From Betaproteobacteria bacterium (GTDB taxonomy: Bacteria > Pseudomonadota > Gammaproteobacteria > Burkholderiales > Casimicrobiaceae), in NCBI GenBank assembly GCA_016192065.1, contig JACPUX010000040.1:1-64000 (forward strand): a stretch of 64,000 nucleotides of DNA, written 5' to 3'. Shown piece by piece: positions 1 to 8,250 of this stretch (within the stretch, counting starts at the first letter, position 1; every line of letters starts with the position of its first letter). The notes beneath the pieces are model-generated. The model saw nothing but the letters and a program-made list of their open reading frames with translations, had not been told where the DNA came from and searched no databases. The translations under genes and the position numbers were made by a program.

Positions 1-29
1 CGAGCGCTTCACCGAGGCCCGGGGTTAGA

Positions 30-176
30 ATGAGCACCGACTTTCCCACCGCGCCGCTCGCCTCCGGCCATAAAGGGGCCGGCGGCGGCGCCGTGGAAAA
101 GTCTCCGAGCGCCTCACACACAAAAAATCTGACACTCCCGGGGCAACGATTCCTAGCCTTGCGCTTGCCATCCTAA
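30..176 (+). other. Short ORF at window edge, possible truncated gene start
   Basis: An ATG directly follows a TAG stop (26-28) that could end a gene lying left of the window (last residues ERFTEARG). The ORF encodes 48 residues beginning MSTDFPTAPLASGHKGAGGG, which looks like a normal N-terminus, then becomes unremarkable and stops. It could be the start of a real gene whose rest was lost when the low-GC segment to the right arrived, or chance. I recognise no family. Confidence 0.25.
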
Positions 177-250
177 ACAGTGTTTCCCATTGGCGCCTTC
201 ACAACTGCGCTAGTCTTGATCAAGGCAGATTACGATAGTGAGGCTCGCAA

Positions 251-1054
251 ATGAGCTTGAAGAGTCACGTTGACGCGTCGGGCTTTCCGCTGCAAATCGC
301 GGTTGCAAACACGGTTTCTGAAACATGCAAGGAATCTGGCTGGACAGTCAGGTATAAAGAGCATTCCTGGGAGAACCGCGAAACGAAGGAGTCAGGATTC
401 ATCGATCTTGTTCTCTCAAAAGACGGCGTGTTCTTTCTCGTCCTTGAGTGCAAGCGCGTCCGAGACTTTCCCTGGATCTTCCTGGCGGAACGCAATAGGC
501 AGCGCTCCTGGAGCCGCGCCAAGGCTTTCGTATCAAACAAACCGGGACGAGAAACCAAACGATTCGAATGGCTTGACCTTGCTATTTCACCGGCAACCCT
601 TGAATCGCAATTCTGTGTCGTTCCGGGCGCGGCTGGCGACCAGAGAGGTAAACCCCTGCTCGAACGCACGGCCGCCGATCTGATCGCTTCCACCGAGGCT
701 CTTGCCTGCGAAGATCTGGCACTTAACCTGGACGACCGAAACACGCTTCGCGTCTACTTACCGATAGTTGTGACCACCGCACCATTGCAGCTTTGCTCAT
801 TCGAGGTCAGTGAGATAGATATCAAGAAAGGGACCATCGAAGACCCCGCCTTTGCCGAAATTCCCTTCCTCCGATTCAGAAAACAGCTCAATCCAATTCG
901 GAAAGTGCCAAGCGAATACTCCGTATTCGGCGACTCGGAAATCGCCGCCGCCAAGGAGAATACTGTCTTCGTTGTAAATGCGCAGCACTTGGTGGAGTTA
1001 CTCGATAAACTTGAGTTGGACAACACCCATGAAAACAACCGCTATCTGACTTGA
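251..1054 (+). CDS. Hypothetical protein with PD-(D/E)xK nuclease-like core
   Basis: This 267-aa protein has no family I recognise. The N-terminal third has the layout of a restriction-endonuclease-like fold: Asp52 in GFIDLVL, then a hydrophobic strand ending in Glu66-Cys-Lys68 (LVLECKRV), the usual D...ExK metal-binding triad. The rest is mixed alpha/beta with no motif, no signal peptide and no membrane segment, so it should be cytoplasmic. Base composition is unlike the rest of the window (about 45% GC over 301-360), which suggests recent transfer. It stands alone, with decayed gene remnants on its right and a restriction-modification unit 2.5 kb further on. A role in nucleic-acid defence is possible, but only the motif supports it. 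Confidence 0.6.
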   Translation: MSLKSHVDASGFPLQIAVANTVSETCKESGWTVRYKEHSWENRETKESGFIDLVLSKDGVFFLVLECKRVRDFPWIFLAERNRQRSWSRAKAFVSNKPGRETKRFEWLDLAISPATLESQFCVVPGAAGDQRGKPLLERTAADLIASTEALACEDLALNLDDRNTLRVYLPIVVTTAPLQLCSFEVSEIDIKKGTIEDPAFAEIPFLRFRKQLNPIRKVPSEYSVFGDSEIAAAKENTVFVVNAQHLVELLDKLELDNTHENNRYLT

Positions 1055-1121
1055 GCGCCACAGCCAGGATTCCGGTCTTGGGAGCTCGCCAACCGAAGCG
1101 GGCAGGCCACATGACTCGTAC

Positions 1122-1308
1122 TCATGCCATCCGGCGAACCACCGCCCCCAGCCGTTCCACGTCTTTTTCAATCTTCTCGGGGCGGCACTGAGACGAAGGC
1201 CGGCCGCAGCGTTTCCGCCGCGGGAGCATTGGCGCAAAATGGCGCGCCGGGAACGAAGGCGACGTTTTGCTGCACGGCCTTGGCGAACAGGAGGCCGGCA
1301 TCCAAACC
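1122..1308 (-). pseudogene. Frameshifted C-terminal remnant of a PLP aminotransferase
   Basis: On the minus strand 1308-1163 reads GLDAGLLFAKAVQQNVAFVP followed by GAPFCANAPAAETLRPAFVSVPP. This matches the C-terminal region of the intact aminotransferase at 8400-9593 (AVEQNVAFVPGAPFYANAPK). The frame then breaks. Reading on in the next frame gives EKIEKDVERLGAVVRRMA and a TGA at 1122, again matching the intact protein's end. One extra C in a C-run near 1169-1172 explains the shift. The N-terminal three quarters, with the PLP lysine, are absent. It is a paralogue's remnant, not a copy, because many residues differ. Confidence 0.7.
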
Positions 1309-1548
1309 CCACCGAGGCCTTTTGACCTGGCTCGACACCGGGCTGATCCTCGTCTGTTTCTTGGGCGGCTTTGCGCTGGATGCTCAGCTCGCCCGTCAAG
1401 CTCGCGCTGTGCAGACCCGCCGAACGTTGGCCGGCGGGTGATGGTGCTGCCTGTGATGGTGATGGTCGGCGTTTGGGGCTTGGTGTTTGTGGTGTGGTGA
1501 GTGCCGGTCAGGCCATACCGCCGACGCAACAGCGCGCTTTGGAATTGA

Positions 1549-1567
1549 TGTATATTGACCATATACA
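1549..1567. promoter_or_regulatory. Palindromic operator upstream of vapB
   Basis: A perfect inverted repeat, TGTATAT-5 bp-ATATACA, lies 22 bp before the vapB start. VapBC operons are usually autorepressed through such palindromes in the promoter, so this is the probable VapBC binding site. The AT-rich core may also include the -10 region. Confidence 0.6.
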
Positions 1568-1588
1568 TGAATTCATGAGCACCAAGAA

Positions 1589-1825
1589 ATGGCATTACAA
1601 ATCGCCAATCCGGCCGTCGTGAGCAAAGTCGAGCGGCTGGCGCGCGCCACCGGACTTTCCAAGACCGCAGCAGTTGAACGCGCAGTGGATCGGATGCTGG
1701 AAGACACTTTGGTGGCCCCGGCGACGGGGCGCGTCGAGGCTTTGCTGGCACAGCTCGACCGCGTACCGAATCGCCAGCCGGCCTTCGACCCCTTGGAGTG
1801 GGACGAGCACGGCCTGCCGCGATGA
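1589..1825 (+). CDS. vapB: VapB-family antitoxin (Rv0623-like)
   Basis: This 78-aa antitoxin has the N-terminal signature of Rv0623-type VapB proteins: a MALQIANP strand, then a helix with LARATGLSKTAAVERAV. This part should bind DNA as a dimer. The charged C-terminus (FDPLEWDEHGLPR) is the expected toxin-wrapping tail. The stop codon overlaps the start of vapC (ATGA), so the two are translationally coupled and made together. A palindrome just upstream is the likely autoregulatory site. The ATG at 1589 is in frame with the conserved N-terminus; an ATG at 1575 is out of frame and gives only 15 residues. Confidence 0.85.
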   Translation: MALQIANPAVVSKVERLARATGLSKTAAVERAVDRMLEDTLVAPATGRVEALLAQLDRVPNRQPAFDPLEWDEHGLPR

Positions 1826-2226
1826 TTGTCGTCGACACTTCGGCACTGGTTGCCATCGCCTTCGCCGAGCCCGAACGCAGCGCCTTCGTTGCGGCGATCG
1901 AGAGTTCTGCCAAGGCCTTGATCTGCACGGTATCGCTGGTGGAAACCAGGATGGTTGTCTACGGGCGCCGCGGTGATCGCGCCGTCGTACTGCTCGACGA
2001 TTTGCTGCGCCTCCCCTGGTTCGAACTGGTTGCGCCAGACAAGACCATCGCCGACGCCGCCTATGCGGCCTTCATTACCTATGGCAAGGGCAACGGCCAT
2101 CCCGCCAATCTGAACTTCGGCGACGTCTTCAGCTATGCTCTGGCCAAAGTTCGCGGCCTGCCTCTACTCTACAAGGGCGATGATTTCGCGCTTACCGACA
2201 TCGCCTCGGCGTCAGCAAGCGAATGA
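1822..2226 (+). CDS. vapC: VapC-family PIN-domain toxin ribonuclease
   Basis: This 134-aa PIN-domain protein should cut RNA, commonly tRNA or rRNA in this family, when freed from its antitoxin. The acidic metal-binding residues are visible: Asp5 in VVDTSAL, Glu41 in SLVET, Asp101 in NFGDVFSYALAK, and Asp120/Asp121 in LLYKGDDF. The order and spacing match VapC toxins of the Rv0624/Rv0301 type. I chose ATG 1822 over the upstream ATG at 1798 because it gives the canonical MIVVDTSA start and an ATGA overlap with vapB. All catalytic residues are intact, so the toxin looks functional. Confidence 0.88.
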   Translation: MIVVDTSALVAIAFAEPERSAFVAAIESSAKALICTVSLVETRMVVYGRRGDRAVVLLDDLLRLPWFELVAPDKTIADAAYAAFITYGKGNGHPANLNFGDVFSYALAKVRGLPLLYKGDDFALTDIASASASE

Positions 2227-2376
2227 GCGCGGTGGCTTTTGGCTTCCGGCGCAACACGCAGGCATGCCGTCGCGGCTGGCGCGCTGCGCGGCAGGCGAGC
2301 ACGGGGCACTCTTAGTGTAAGGGTCTTTGAGGCCAACGATCTGATACTCTTGGCGGAATCAACCGCGCCCCACGTG

Positions 2377-2382
2377 TATAAT
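2377..2382 (+). promoter_or_regulatory. TATAAT -10 box before bacteriohemerythrin
   Basis: A perfect TATAAT lies 40 bp upstream of the hemerythrin ATG in the 195-bp gap after vapC. No good -35 hexamer sits at 16-18 bp; TTGGCG at 2350-2355 is too far away (21 bp). The rest of the gap shows no ORF or clear terminator. Confidence 0.35.
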
Positions 2383-2421
2383 TTTCAGGCGTCCCACCAC
2401 CCTGCGCGCGTCCGCCCAACC

Positions 2422-2913
2422 ATGAACCACCCTGCCGAAACCAGCCCCCGCGAGATCTCTCCGCGCAGCGCCACACCCATTGTCGGCTGGAAGGATGAAT
2501 ACAGCGTCGGCCTGCCCGAAGTCGACGAGCAGCACAAGATGCTTTTCGACATCATCAATCGGCTCTGGACCGCCACGGTCACCAAGGCCTCCAGCGATGA
2601 GATGATGGCCATCGTCACCGAGCTCGACCGATACACTTTCACCCACTTCACGGCCGAGGAGACCTTCATGCGGGTGATCGAATACGGCGGCTTCGAAGCA
2701 CACCGCAAGGCACACCAGGGGTTCATCGAGCGCTTGCGCGCAGAACGCACCAATGTTCTCAACGGCGGTCATCTCAGCCTGGACCTCTTGCGATTTTTGC
2801 GCGAGTGGCTGGTCAACCACATTCTGATCGAAGACAAGCGCTACGCGGCTGTGCACCTCAAAGACAACCAAGGCTTCAGTCTGGGGAAATTTTTTAAGCG
2901 TTTCTGGAGCTAG
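2422..2913 (+). CDS. Bacteriohemerythrin
   Basis: This 163-aa four-helix oxygen-binding protein carries the complete di-iron ligand set: His38 (DEQHKML), His75 and Glu79 (HFTAEE, H-x3-E), His94 and His98 (HRKAH), and His133 and Asp138 (HILIED, H-x4-D). Stand-alone bacteriohemerythrins bind O2 reversibly in the cytoplasm and serve in oxygen supply, storage or sensing. The N-terminus (IVGWKDEYSVGLPEVDEQH) is typical of the family. The ATG at 2422 follows a canonical -10 box. An upstream in-frame extension to 2239 has no family support. The gene seems monocistronic. Confidence 0.93.
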   Translation: MNHPAETSPREISPRSATPIVGWKDEYSVGLPEVDEQHKMLFDIINRLWTATVTKASSDEMMAIVTELDRYTFTHFTAEETFMRVIEYGGFEAHRKAHQGFIERLRAERTNVLNGGHLSLDLLRFLREWLVNHILIEDKRYAAVHLKDNQGFSLGKFFKRFWS

Positions 2914-2983
2914 CGAGCGTAGGCCAGCATTTTGGCTGGTCAGTGCTTGCCGCTTCGGCGCCCCAAAGACACTGCGGCCTTGG

Positions 2984-3160
2984 ATGCTCGCCGTCACCCT
3001 TGTGGCCATGGCCACGCTCAACGCGACACCGTACGCCGTGTTCGCAGGCTCGGCCCGAAAGCTCGTGTCCTCACCCAGTGTGCTGCGGCGGTTCAATCTG
3101 AACGGTGGTTCGCTTCTGTCCGTTGCCGGTGTCTGGGCACTGGCCAAGCACAGAGCATGA
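2984..3160 (+). pseudogene. C-terminal remnant of a LysE/RhtB-family exporter
   Basis: The last 58 codons of an open frame ending at 3158-3160 read MLAVTLVAMATLNATPYAVF, AGSARKLVSSPSVLRRFNLN, GGSLLSVAGVWALAKHRA. This matches the end of LysE-type amino-acid exporters: a helix, the aGxarrllrsp...rrfnr loop, and a final Gly-rich helix. The other five helices (about 145 residues) are missing, and the sequence just upstream does not resemble the family. I see no promoter or ribosome site. The rest of the 2914-3280 gap shows nothing recognisable. Confidence 0.55.
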
Positions 3161-3280
3161 GGGCGCCTGCGCCTTGGCTCCTCAGGCGGGGAATTGGCTG
3201 CGGCCAGCGCTGGGCCTGTTGGCATCCGACCGATTGCGCCAACATGTTGCGCGGACGCGCCCGATGCGGCAATGCGCCAA

Positions 3281-3625
3281 CTAGCGATCCAAGGGGTAAG
3301 CGGTCAACAGCCGAGGACAGGCAGCGGCATGCGCAAGCTCCCAGATGGAACGGATGCATGGATTCACGCGGTCCGGGGTGGGGCAGCGGCAATCGACCTG
3401 GTAGCGAGTTCCCCATTGGTGCCGCGTGACTTTCACGACAGGATTGTCGCGTCCCTGCGCGACCAGGGCGTCACGCATCTCGAACCAGCGTGCCGCATCG
3501 AACCCACGCGCTTGAAAGAACCGCGCCTTGGGCCCCCCGTCCGGGTGGGCTGGGTTAAGCAGGTACTCCAGAATCTTCTTTTCTTCAACGAGCGCGCGCT
3601 CGCTGTTTGGAAGTCCTTTGGTCAC
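3281..3625 (-). CDS. DUF6883 domain protein
   Basis: This 114-aa protein is recognisable as a DUF6883 protein from its opening KILEYLLNPAHPDGGPKARF, the AARWFEMRDAL segment and the closing WGTRYQVDCRCPTPD strand. The family has no established activity. DUF6883 genes commonly follow a small DUF4926 gene; here the DUF4926 domain is the C-terminal tail of the restriction protein just upstream. The start is GTG at 3625 and overlaps the res stop (GTGA), so translation is probably coupled. The final 25 residues (NPCIRSIWELAHAAACPRLL) look less conserved. No signal peptide. Confidence 0.7.
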   Translation of the reverse strand: MTKGLPNSERALVEEKKILEYLLNPAHPDGGPKARFFQARGFDAARWFEMRDALVAQGRDNPVVKVTRHQWGTRYQVDCRCPTPDRVNPCIRSIWELAHAAACPRLLTAYPLDR

Positions 3626-6540
3626 CGAAGCACCGCCGCTTCCAGAGCATCGGCGGCAACCGTAACCACGGCGATTTCGCCATTCAAGTCGCCGAACTCG
3701 ACCGCGTAGGCCGCCCCGTCACCGTACACTGCGAGTATTGTCCCGAGCGCACCCGCACTCAAGGCATAGCCCTCGCTCGCAACGCTGCCCCGCAGGCGCA
3801 CGCGCTCATGCTCAGCAAACCGGACGCTCGTCGCACCACCACCGATCAGCACATCGATCTGTTCGTAAACCCCGCGCCCGTTACCATCTCTTTCCACGGC
3901 CATCAGGAACAAATTGCGGCTTGCCTTGGCCCAGAACTCTCCGACCAGACGCTTATCGTTGGACTCGTTGCTGCTCTTGTAGCCTTCCCCCTTGTATTCC
4001 ACCACCAAGTGTCGCCCATCCAACAACTCACAGATGAAGTCAGGGTAGAAATACATCCCCGCCGTAGGAAGCCGAAACGAGAGGTCCGTCTTCGCGAGAT
4101 TGCGCACCCAATGCCGTACCGCGGGGTGCCTGTCGATGGCGACGGCGCAATGGAATTCGTGATCGGTCTGGCCGCGCGGCGGGTCTTCCAGTTCTCCGAT
4201 CACGCCATAGTAGTGGCGCTGAAAGCGGTAACGCCCCGAGTCCTGATAAAAGGGGGGCTGCGCGGGGTACCCGCCGGGGGCGAAGCGGAAAAGCTGGGTA
4301 TCGCTGACACAGGCGCGAGGTTGATCGCCCAATAGCGCGAGCTGGAAACCCCGGCCCTGCGCCCGGCTTGCCAGCGCAGCGATCCGTTCGGCGATCGAGT
4401 CGGCGAGTTGGTTCCGGTGCCGGACCAAGGCGGTCAAGGAGTACTGCCCTTCGCGCTGCAAGTGGCGAAGGACTCGGCCCAGCCAGACCAGGCGTTCCGC
4501 CTGCGCGATGTTCGGCGTGCGCAGGCGCGCATCGAGCCAGCGGAGCAAGTCGCCTTCTTCCACGTCGCCAGGCACCAGATCCAGGTTCATGCCGAACTCG
4601 CGCTGATCCTGTTCGATCCGCAGGTGCCCTTGCTCGATGTCGAGCAAGTAGGGTTTGGCGTCGCGGTCGGGAGTAAAGCCAGGCAACTCCGGGCCTTGTT
4701 CGGCAAGCGCCACGCCGGCCAAATCAGCCAGGGACTCCCTGCTCGCCAGTTCCAGCTCGGCTTGTTCGCCCCAGGCAAACTGTACGCACAACAGCGGCAA
4801 GGGCCGAAACGGTATGCCGCGCTCCGAGGGCGCGTGCAGCGCCAGATGGACCAATTCGAACCGCGCCATTTGCTTCGCCACCTGCTCCTGCTCTTTCTTC
4901 CCGAGCAGGGTGGCGATTAGGGTCTCTCGTACCTCCACTGTCGGCGGTTGACTCAACCGCACCAGGAAGGCCCCTCCAGGTCGGGCCTCCCAACTGACCC
5001 CCTGCGCCTGAGCAAGCTCGGGGCTTATCCTCGGCGCCACCGGCAGCTCGAACTCCAAGGGCGGCGTGGTCAGCGCCCGCACTGCCCCGCTTTCGTCGAA
5101 CAAAGGGGCGGTGCTGGGATAGATCGCCTGAGCCGCCTCCAACTCCTCGAAACCCATGGCTACCAGACGGTCCGCAAGCGCGTTGGCCACCTCCGCCGAC
5201 TTGCCGCTCGCCAGATGCGCGTAGGCGCGGTTGAGCAGATCGCTCCGGCGTCTGCTCGCATAGGGCATGCGCAGCACGCGGCCAAGCAGTTGCTCCATGT
5301 CTTTGCTCGAGCCGATGCGCTGGAGCGAGCAGAACACGTAAGCGAAAGAGCAATCCCAGCCCTCCTTGAGCGCCTCGACGGTGATGACGATCTCGACCGG
5401 GCACTTCGGATCAAACAGGTTCACGCCATCCAGCTCGCGCTGATTTCCTGTCGCCACCGCAATACGCGGCGCGGCGATATGCTCTTGCTCGATCAAGTGC
5501 GTGCGCAGTCGCTCGACGGTGATCTCGCCGGACTTGTCCTCGGCCTGCAACATCAAAATCGGGCGAAGGTATTGGTCTTCGTTGACAGCCTCAACGGCCA
5601 GGCGCTTGCGTGTGAGCAGCGCGTCGCGCACCGCCTCCTGCCAATTCGGGTGCGCTTGTAGCACGATCGGCAGCTTGATCATTTGCTCGGCTTTCAGGGC
5701 CTCGGCCGAAACATGGTAAAGCACGTTGCTGCGTTGCGAACCCTTGCGAACAGGCGTCGCCGTCATTTCGATCAATGCCGCGGGCCGCAGGCGGGCGAAG
5801 GTCTCGAAGCTCAACGCGCCCCTCGCGTTATGCGCTTCGTCGATGATGACCACCGGCCTGTGCCAGTACATCAGGTTGGCGAAACTGCGCTTGACCTTGC
5901 CGATGTCAGCTCGTGCCAGATAGGGCTGCGCCGCAAGGTCCGCTTCCACAACCCGTTCAAAACCCCTGAGGTCCGGCGCACGCGCGAAGTGCGGTTCGAA
6001 AGCTTCCTTATAGGCATAGACATCGCGCCCCGAGGTCTCCTCGACCCGCAGCGTCTGCAAAGTGCCGACGACAACGATCGCGCGGTTCTCGAAGTCCTGC
6101 GGGCGCAACTGCTCGCATTCGGTAATGTCGATGACCCGCGGACCATCCACCCCAAAGTGCTGCTCCAGCGCCTCGCGGTAAGGGTGCCCAGGCTGGCGCA
6201 GGGCGTTGAGGGTCTGCTGGCGGATGGTGTTGGTCGGCACCAGCCAAAGTGCCAGAGGTCGATCTTGCCCAGTGTAGTGGCGCGCCGCGCAAGCAATGGC
6301 ATGGGCGCCCAGCAGGGTCTTGCCGCCTCCGGTGGGAATACGTAGACAGACATAGGGGGTGACCTCAAAGCCCTGGGCCAGATACTGTGGGATGGCATCC
6401 CAGGCACAACCCTGTTCACCGAGAACCTGCCGAAAGGCGGCATCGAGTCCGCCATAGTCGCCAGCACCGCGAGCGAGATCGAAGAACCGCGCCAGTACTT
6501 CAATGGCCTTGCGTTGGTAGGACTTCAGCTCAAGGCCCAT
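3622..6540 (-). CDS. res: Type III-like restriction enzyme Res subunit with C-terminal DUF4926 fusion
   Basis: This 972-aa ATP-dependent helicase-nuclease is the cutting partner of the adjacent methyltransferase. In order it shows a Q-like SYQRKAIEVL, Walker A GGGKT (71-75), DEAH (234-237), TATP (260-263), and an SF2 C-terminal core with LKEGWDCSFAYVFCSLQ and LLGRVLRMPYA. A PD-(D/E)xK endonuclease site follows: Pro833-Asp834, then Glu848-Tyr-Lys850. Residues 908-972 are an added DUF4926-like domain (GTILAVYGDGAAYAVEFGDL). I chose ATG 6540, 2 bp after the mod stop, because MGLELKSYQRK is the conserved start; the 28-residue upstream extension runs through the end of mod. All catalytic motifs appear intact, so the system is probably active. 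Confidence 0.92.
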   Translation of the reverse strand: MGLELKSYQRKAIEVLARFFDLARGAGDYGGLDAAFRQVLGEQGCAWDAIPQYLAQGFEVTPYVCLRIPTGGGKTLLGAHAIACAARHYTGQDRPLALWLVPTNTIRQQTLNALRQPGHPYREALEQHFGVDGPRVIDITECEQLRPQDFENRAIVVVGTLQTLRVEETSGRDVYAYKEAFEPHFARAPDLRGFERVVEADLAAQPYLARADIGKVKRSFANLMYWHRPVVIIDEAHNARGALSFETFARLRPAALIEMTATPVRKGSQRSNVLYHVSAEALKAEQMIKLPIVLQAHPNWQEAVRDALLTRKRLAVEAVNEDQYLRPILMLQAEDKSGEITVERLRTHLIEQEHIAAPRIAVATGNQRELDGVNLFDPKCPVEIVITVEALKEGWDCSFAYVFCSLQRIGSSKDMEQLLGRVLRMPYASRRRSDLLNRAYAHLASGKSAEVANALADRLVAMGFEELEAAQAIYPSTAPLFDESGAVRALTTPPLEFELPVAPRISPELAQAQGVSWEARPGGAFLVRLSQPPTVEVRETLIATLLGKKEQEQVAKQMARFELVHLALHAPSERGIPFRPLPLLCVQFAWGEQAELELASRESLADLAGVALAEQGPELPGFTPDRDAKPYLLDIEQGHLRIEQDQREFGMNLDLVPGDVEEGDLLRWLDARLRTPNIAQAERLVWLGRVLRHLQREGQYSLTALVRHRNQLADSIAERIAALASRAQGRGFQLALLGDQPRACVSDTQLFRFAPGGYPAQPPFYQDSGRYRFQRHYYGVIGELEDPPRGQTDHEFHCAVAIDRHPAVRHWVRNLAKTDLSFRLPTAGMYFYPDFICELLDGRHLVVEYKGEGYKSSNESNDKRLVGEFWAKASRNLFLMAVERDGNGRGVYEQIDVLIGGGATSVRFAEHERVRLRGSVASEGYALSAGALGTILAVYGDGAAYAVEFGDLNGEIAVVTVAADALEAAVLR

Positions 6541-6542
6541 CT

Positions 6543-8072
6543 TCAGCCCGCGCGGATGGCATAGGGAATCTGCTTGAAGCGCACCCGCTCGTTGGCCAGG
6601 CGCTGCTCCGAGAGCCGGCTGCATTCACCGAAGACCAGCCATGGGCCGTCATGCGCAGGCAATAGGCCCTTGAGACGGGCAAGGATCGCGGAAGTCAAGA
6701 CATTGCCGCCTTGCGGCCGACGGTCACCCAGAATGCCGTTGTAGAGCAGAGCTATGGCAGTTCCGTCACCAACGCCGAGCAGCGGCGAAGGTTCGAGTCC
6801 CTCTCTCGGCACCAAGGGCCGCCGCATTTCCTGGTACCACACCCAGGAGGCGAGCGAAGCGAAACGAATTTCGGGATTAATGCGCCCATCGGCAAGAAAG
6901 ACCGGCTGGCCGAGGGTGAAAAACCGAAAACCGCCGCCCCCTTTCCAACCCACCGCCTGCGAGATACCGCCCTGCTCGCCCTCGACGACTTTCTGCAACC
7001 GCGGCAGACAATGCGAGCGGGCGTGATCACCCATTTCAATACCGATGTACCGGCGCCCCATTTTGTGGGCAACCGCGGCGGTGGTACCGGAGCCGAGAAA
7101 GCTATCTAAGACTAGATCATCTGGGCGTGTAGCCAAACTTAGTATTCGTTGCGCCACACGCTCTGGCTTAGGAGTTCCGAAGAGGTCATTGGCTTCATGG
7201 ATCAGCTTTGCTTCGCGCCGCGCCTCATCATTGTGCCCGGCATCGGAATAGCTCCACCATGTTGTCGCTGGCACTGAGTTGGCAACCTCTGCAAGAAACC
7301 GCTTTAATCTGGGAACATTGTTTCCGCTTGCGCCAAACCAAATGCGATGATCCGCAATGAGCGCTGCCATTCTTTCCGTTGTAAAGCGCCAGCTAGTTCC
7401 TTTCGGGGGCCAATGTTCCTTCCCCGTTGAGCTTGCGATCGGATAGATGGCGTAGTCGCGTGCCTCGTTGCGCTGAAGCGGCCCGGAGGTCCAAGGCCCA
7501 CGTGGATCGTTGTCTGGGTTGCTATAACGCGAATCCTGTTGTTCCGTTCTCGGCAGCCGATAGAGCGCAACTCGTTCTCGACTCTTGGCGTAGAGCAGGA
7601 TGTGGTCGTGTGACTCGGACAGGAACTCCGAGTCGCTCTTGACTGCGTACTTCTTCTGCCACACCACATTCGCAATGAAATTCCGCCGTCCAAACACCTC
7701 GTCCATCGCCACCTTCAAATAGTGCGCCTCATTGTCGTCGATCGACACCCAGATGCTTCCATCCTCCGCCAGCAGCTCGCGCAGCAGCTCCAGACGGGGA
7801 TACATCATGGAAAGCCATTGACTGTGTTCCAGATTGTCGTCGTAGTGCTCGAAAGCGCTTCGGGTGTTGTAAGGCGGGTCGATGTAGATGCACTTCACGC
7901 GGCCCCCATGGAACGGCAGCAGGGCTTTGAGCGCTTCTAGGTTGTCGCCCTGGATGAGCCAGTTGTCCGCGTTGGCTTCACCGTACACGCTTTCCGCGTT
8001 GAGAAGGCGATAGGGTACGCGTCCCGCCGCGCGCAGCGCTTGGTGCTTGTGGAGCCAATCGAGCGTGGGCAT
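6543..8072 (-). CDS. mod: Type III-like Mod DNA methyltransferase
   Basis: This 509-aa S-adenosylmethionine-dependent DNA methyltransferase should protect the recognition site cut by Res, probably at N6-adenine. It has beta-class order: the catalytic DPPY (65-68) comes before the cofactor motif DSFLGSGTTAA (323-333). The segment between them (roughly residues 125-310) is the expected target-recognition region, and its DNA is clearly less GC-rich (about 50% over 7261-7320) than the flanking catalytic parts, which suggests exchange of specificity. It is first in an operon with res and the DUF6883 gene, all minus strand with gaps of 2 bp or overlaps. I saw no frameshift or phase-variable repeat. 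Confidence 0.92.
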   Translation of the reverse strand: MPTLDWLHKHQALRAAGRVPYRLLNAESVYGEANADNWLIQGDNLEALKALLPFHGGRVKCIYIDPPYNTRSAFEHYDDNLEHSQWLSMMYPRLELLRELLAEDGSIWVSIDDNEAHYLKVAMDEVFGRRNFIANVVWQKKYAVKSDSEFLSESHDHILLYAKSRERVALYRLPRTEQQDSRYSNPDNDPRGPWTSGPLQRNEARDYAIYPIASSTGKEHWPPKGTSWRFTTERMAALIADHRIWFGASGNNVPRLKRFLAEVANSVPATTWWSYSDAGHNDEARREAKLIHEANDLFGTPKPERVAQRILSLATRPDDLVLDSFLGSGTTAAVAHKMGRRYIGIEMGDHARSHCLPRLQKVVEGEQGGISQAVGWKGGGGFRFFTLGQPVFLADGRINPEIRFASLASWVWYQEMRRPLVPREGLEPSPLLGVGDGTAIALLYNGILGDRRPQGGNVLTSAILARLKGLLPAHDGPWLVFGECSRLSEQRLANERVRFKQIPYAIRAG

Positions 8073-8250
8073 GTGAGTTCGGAAGTTTGTCGGGGACCGC
8101 CGCCGCCCCGATTCTGCACGCGACTATAGGGGCTTTCGCGGCCGCCGGCAACCAGGTTTCGCGTTCGGCTACGCGCGGCGCCCGCCCGGGCTCGGCGCTT
8201 TCGGGCCCGGTCGCCCGGCGCGCCCGACACTCATTGCCGGGCCGGGTAAA
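8073..8250. other. Intergenic stretch upstream of mod
   Basis: Together with the small ORF at 8251-8403 this fills the gap between the aminotransferase and mod. It is very GC-rich and I see no gene. Overlapping short ORFs on both strands have no protein-like character. It should contain the mod promoter, which I could not place. Confidence 0.4.

Noticed and set aside
3607-4335. 242-codon + strand frame opposite the end of res
   Set aside because: Antisense to the nuclease domain, whose catalytic motifs are clear on the minus strand.
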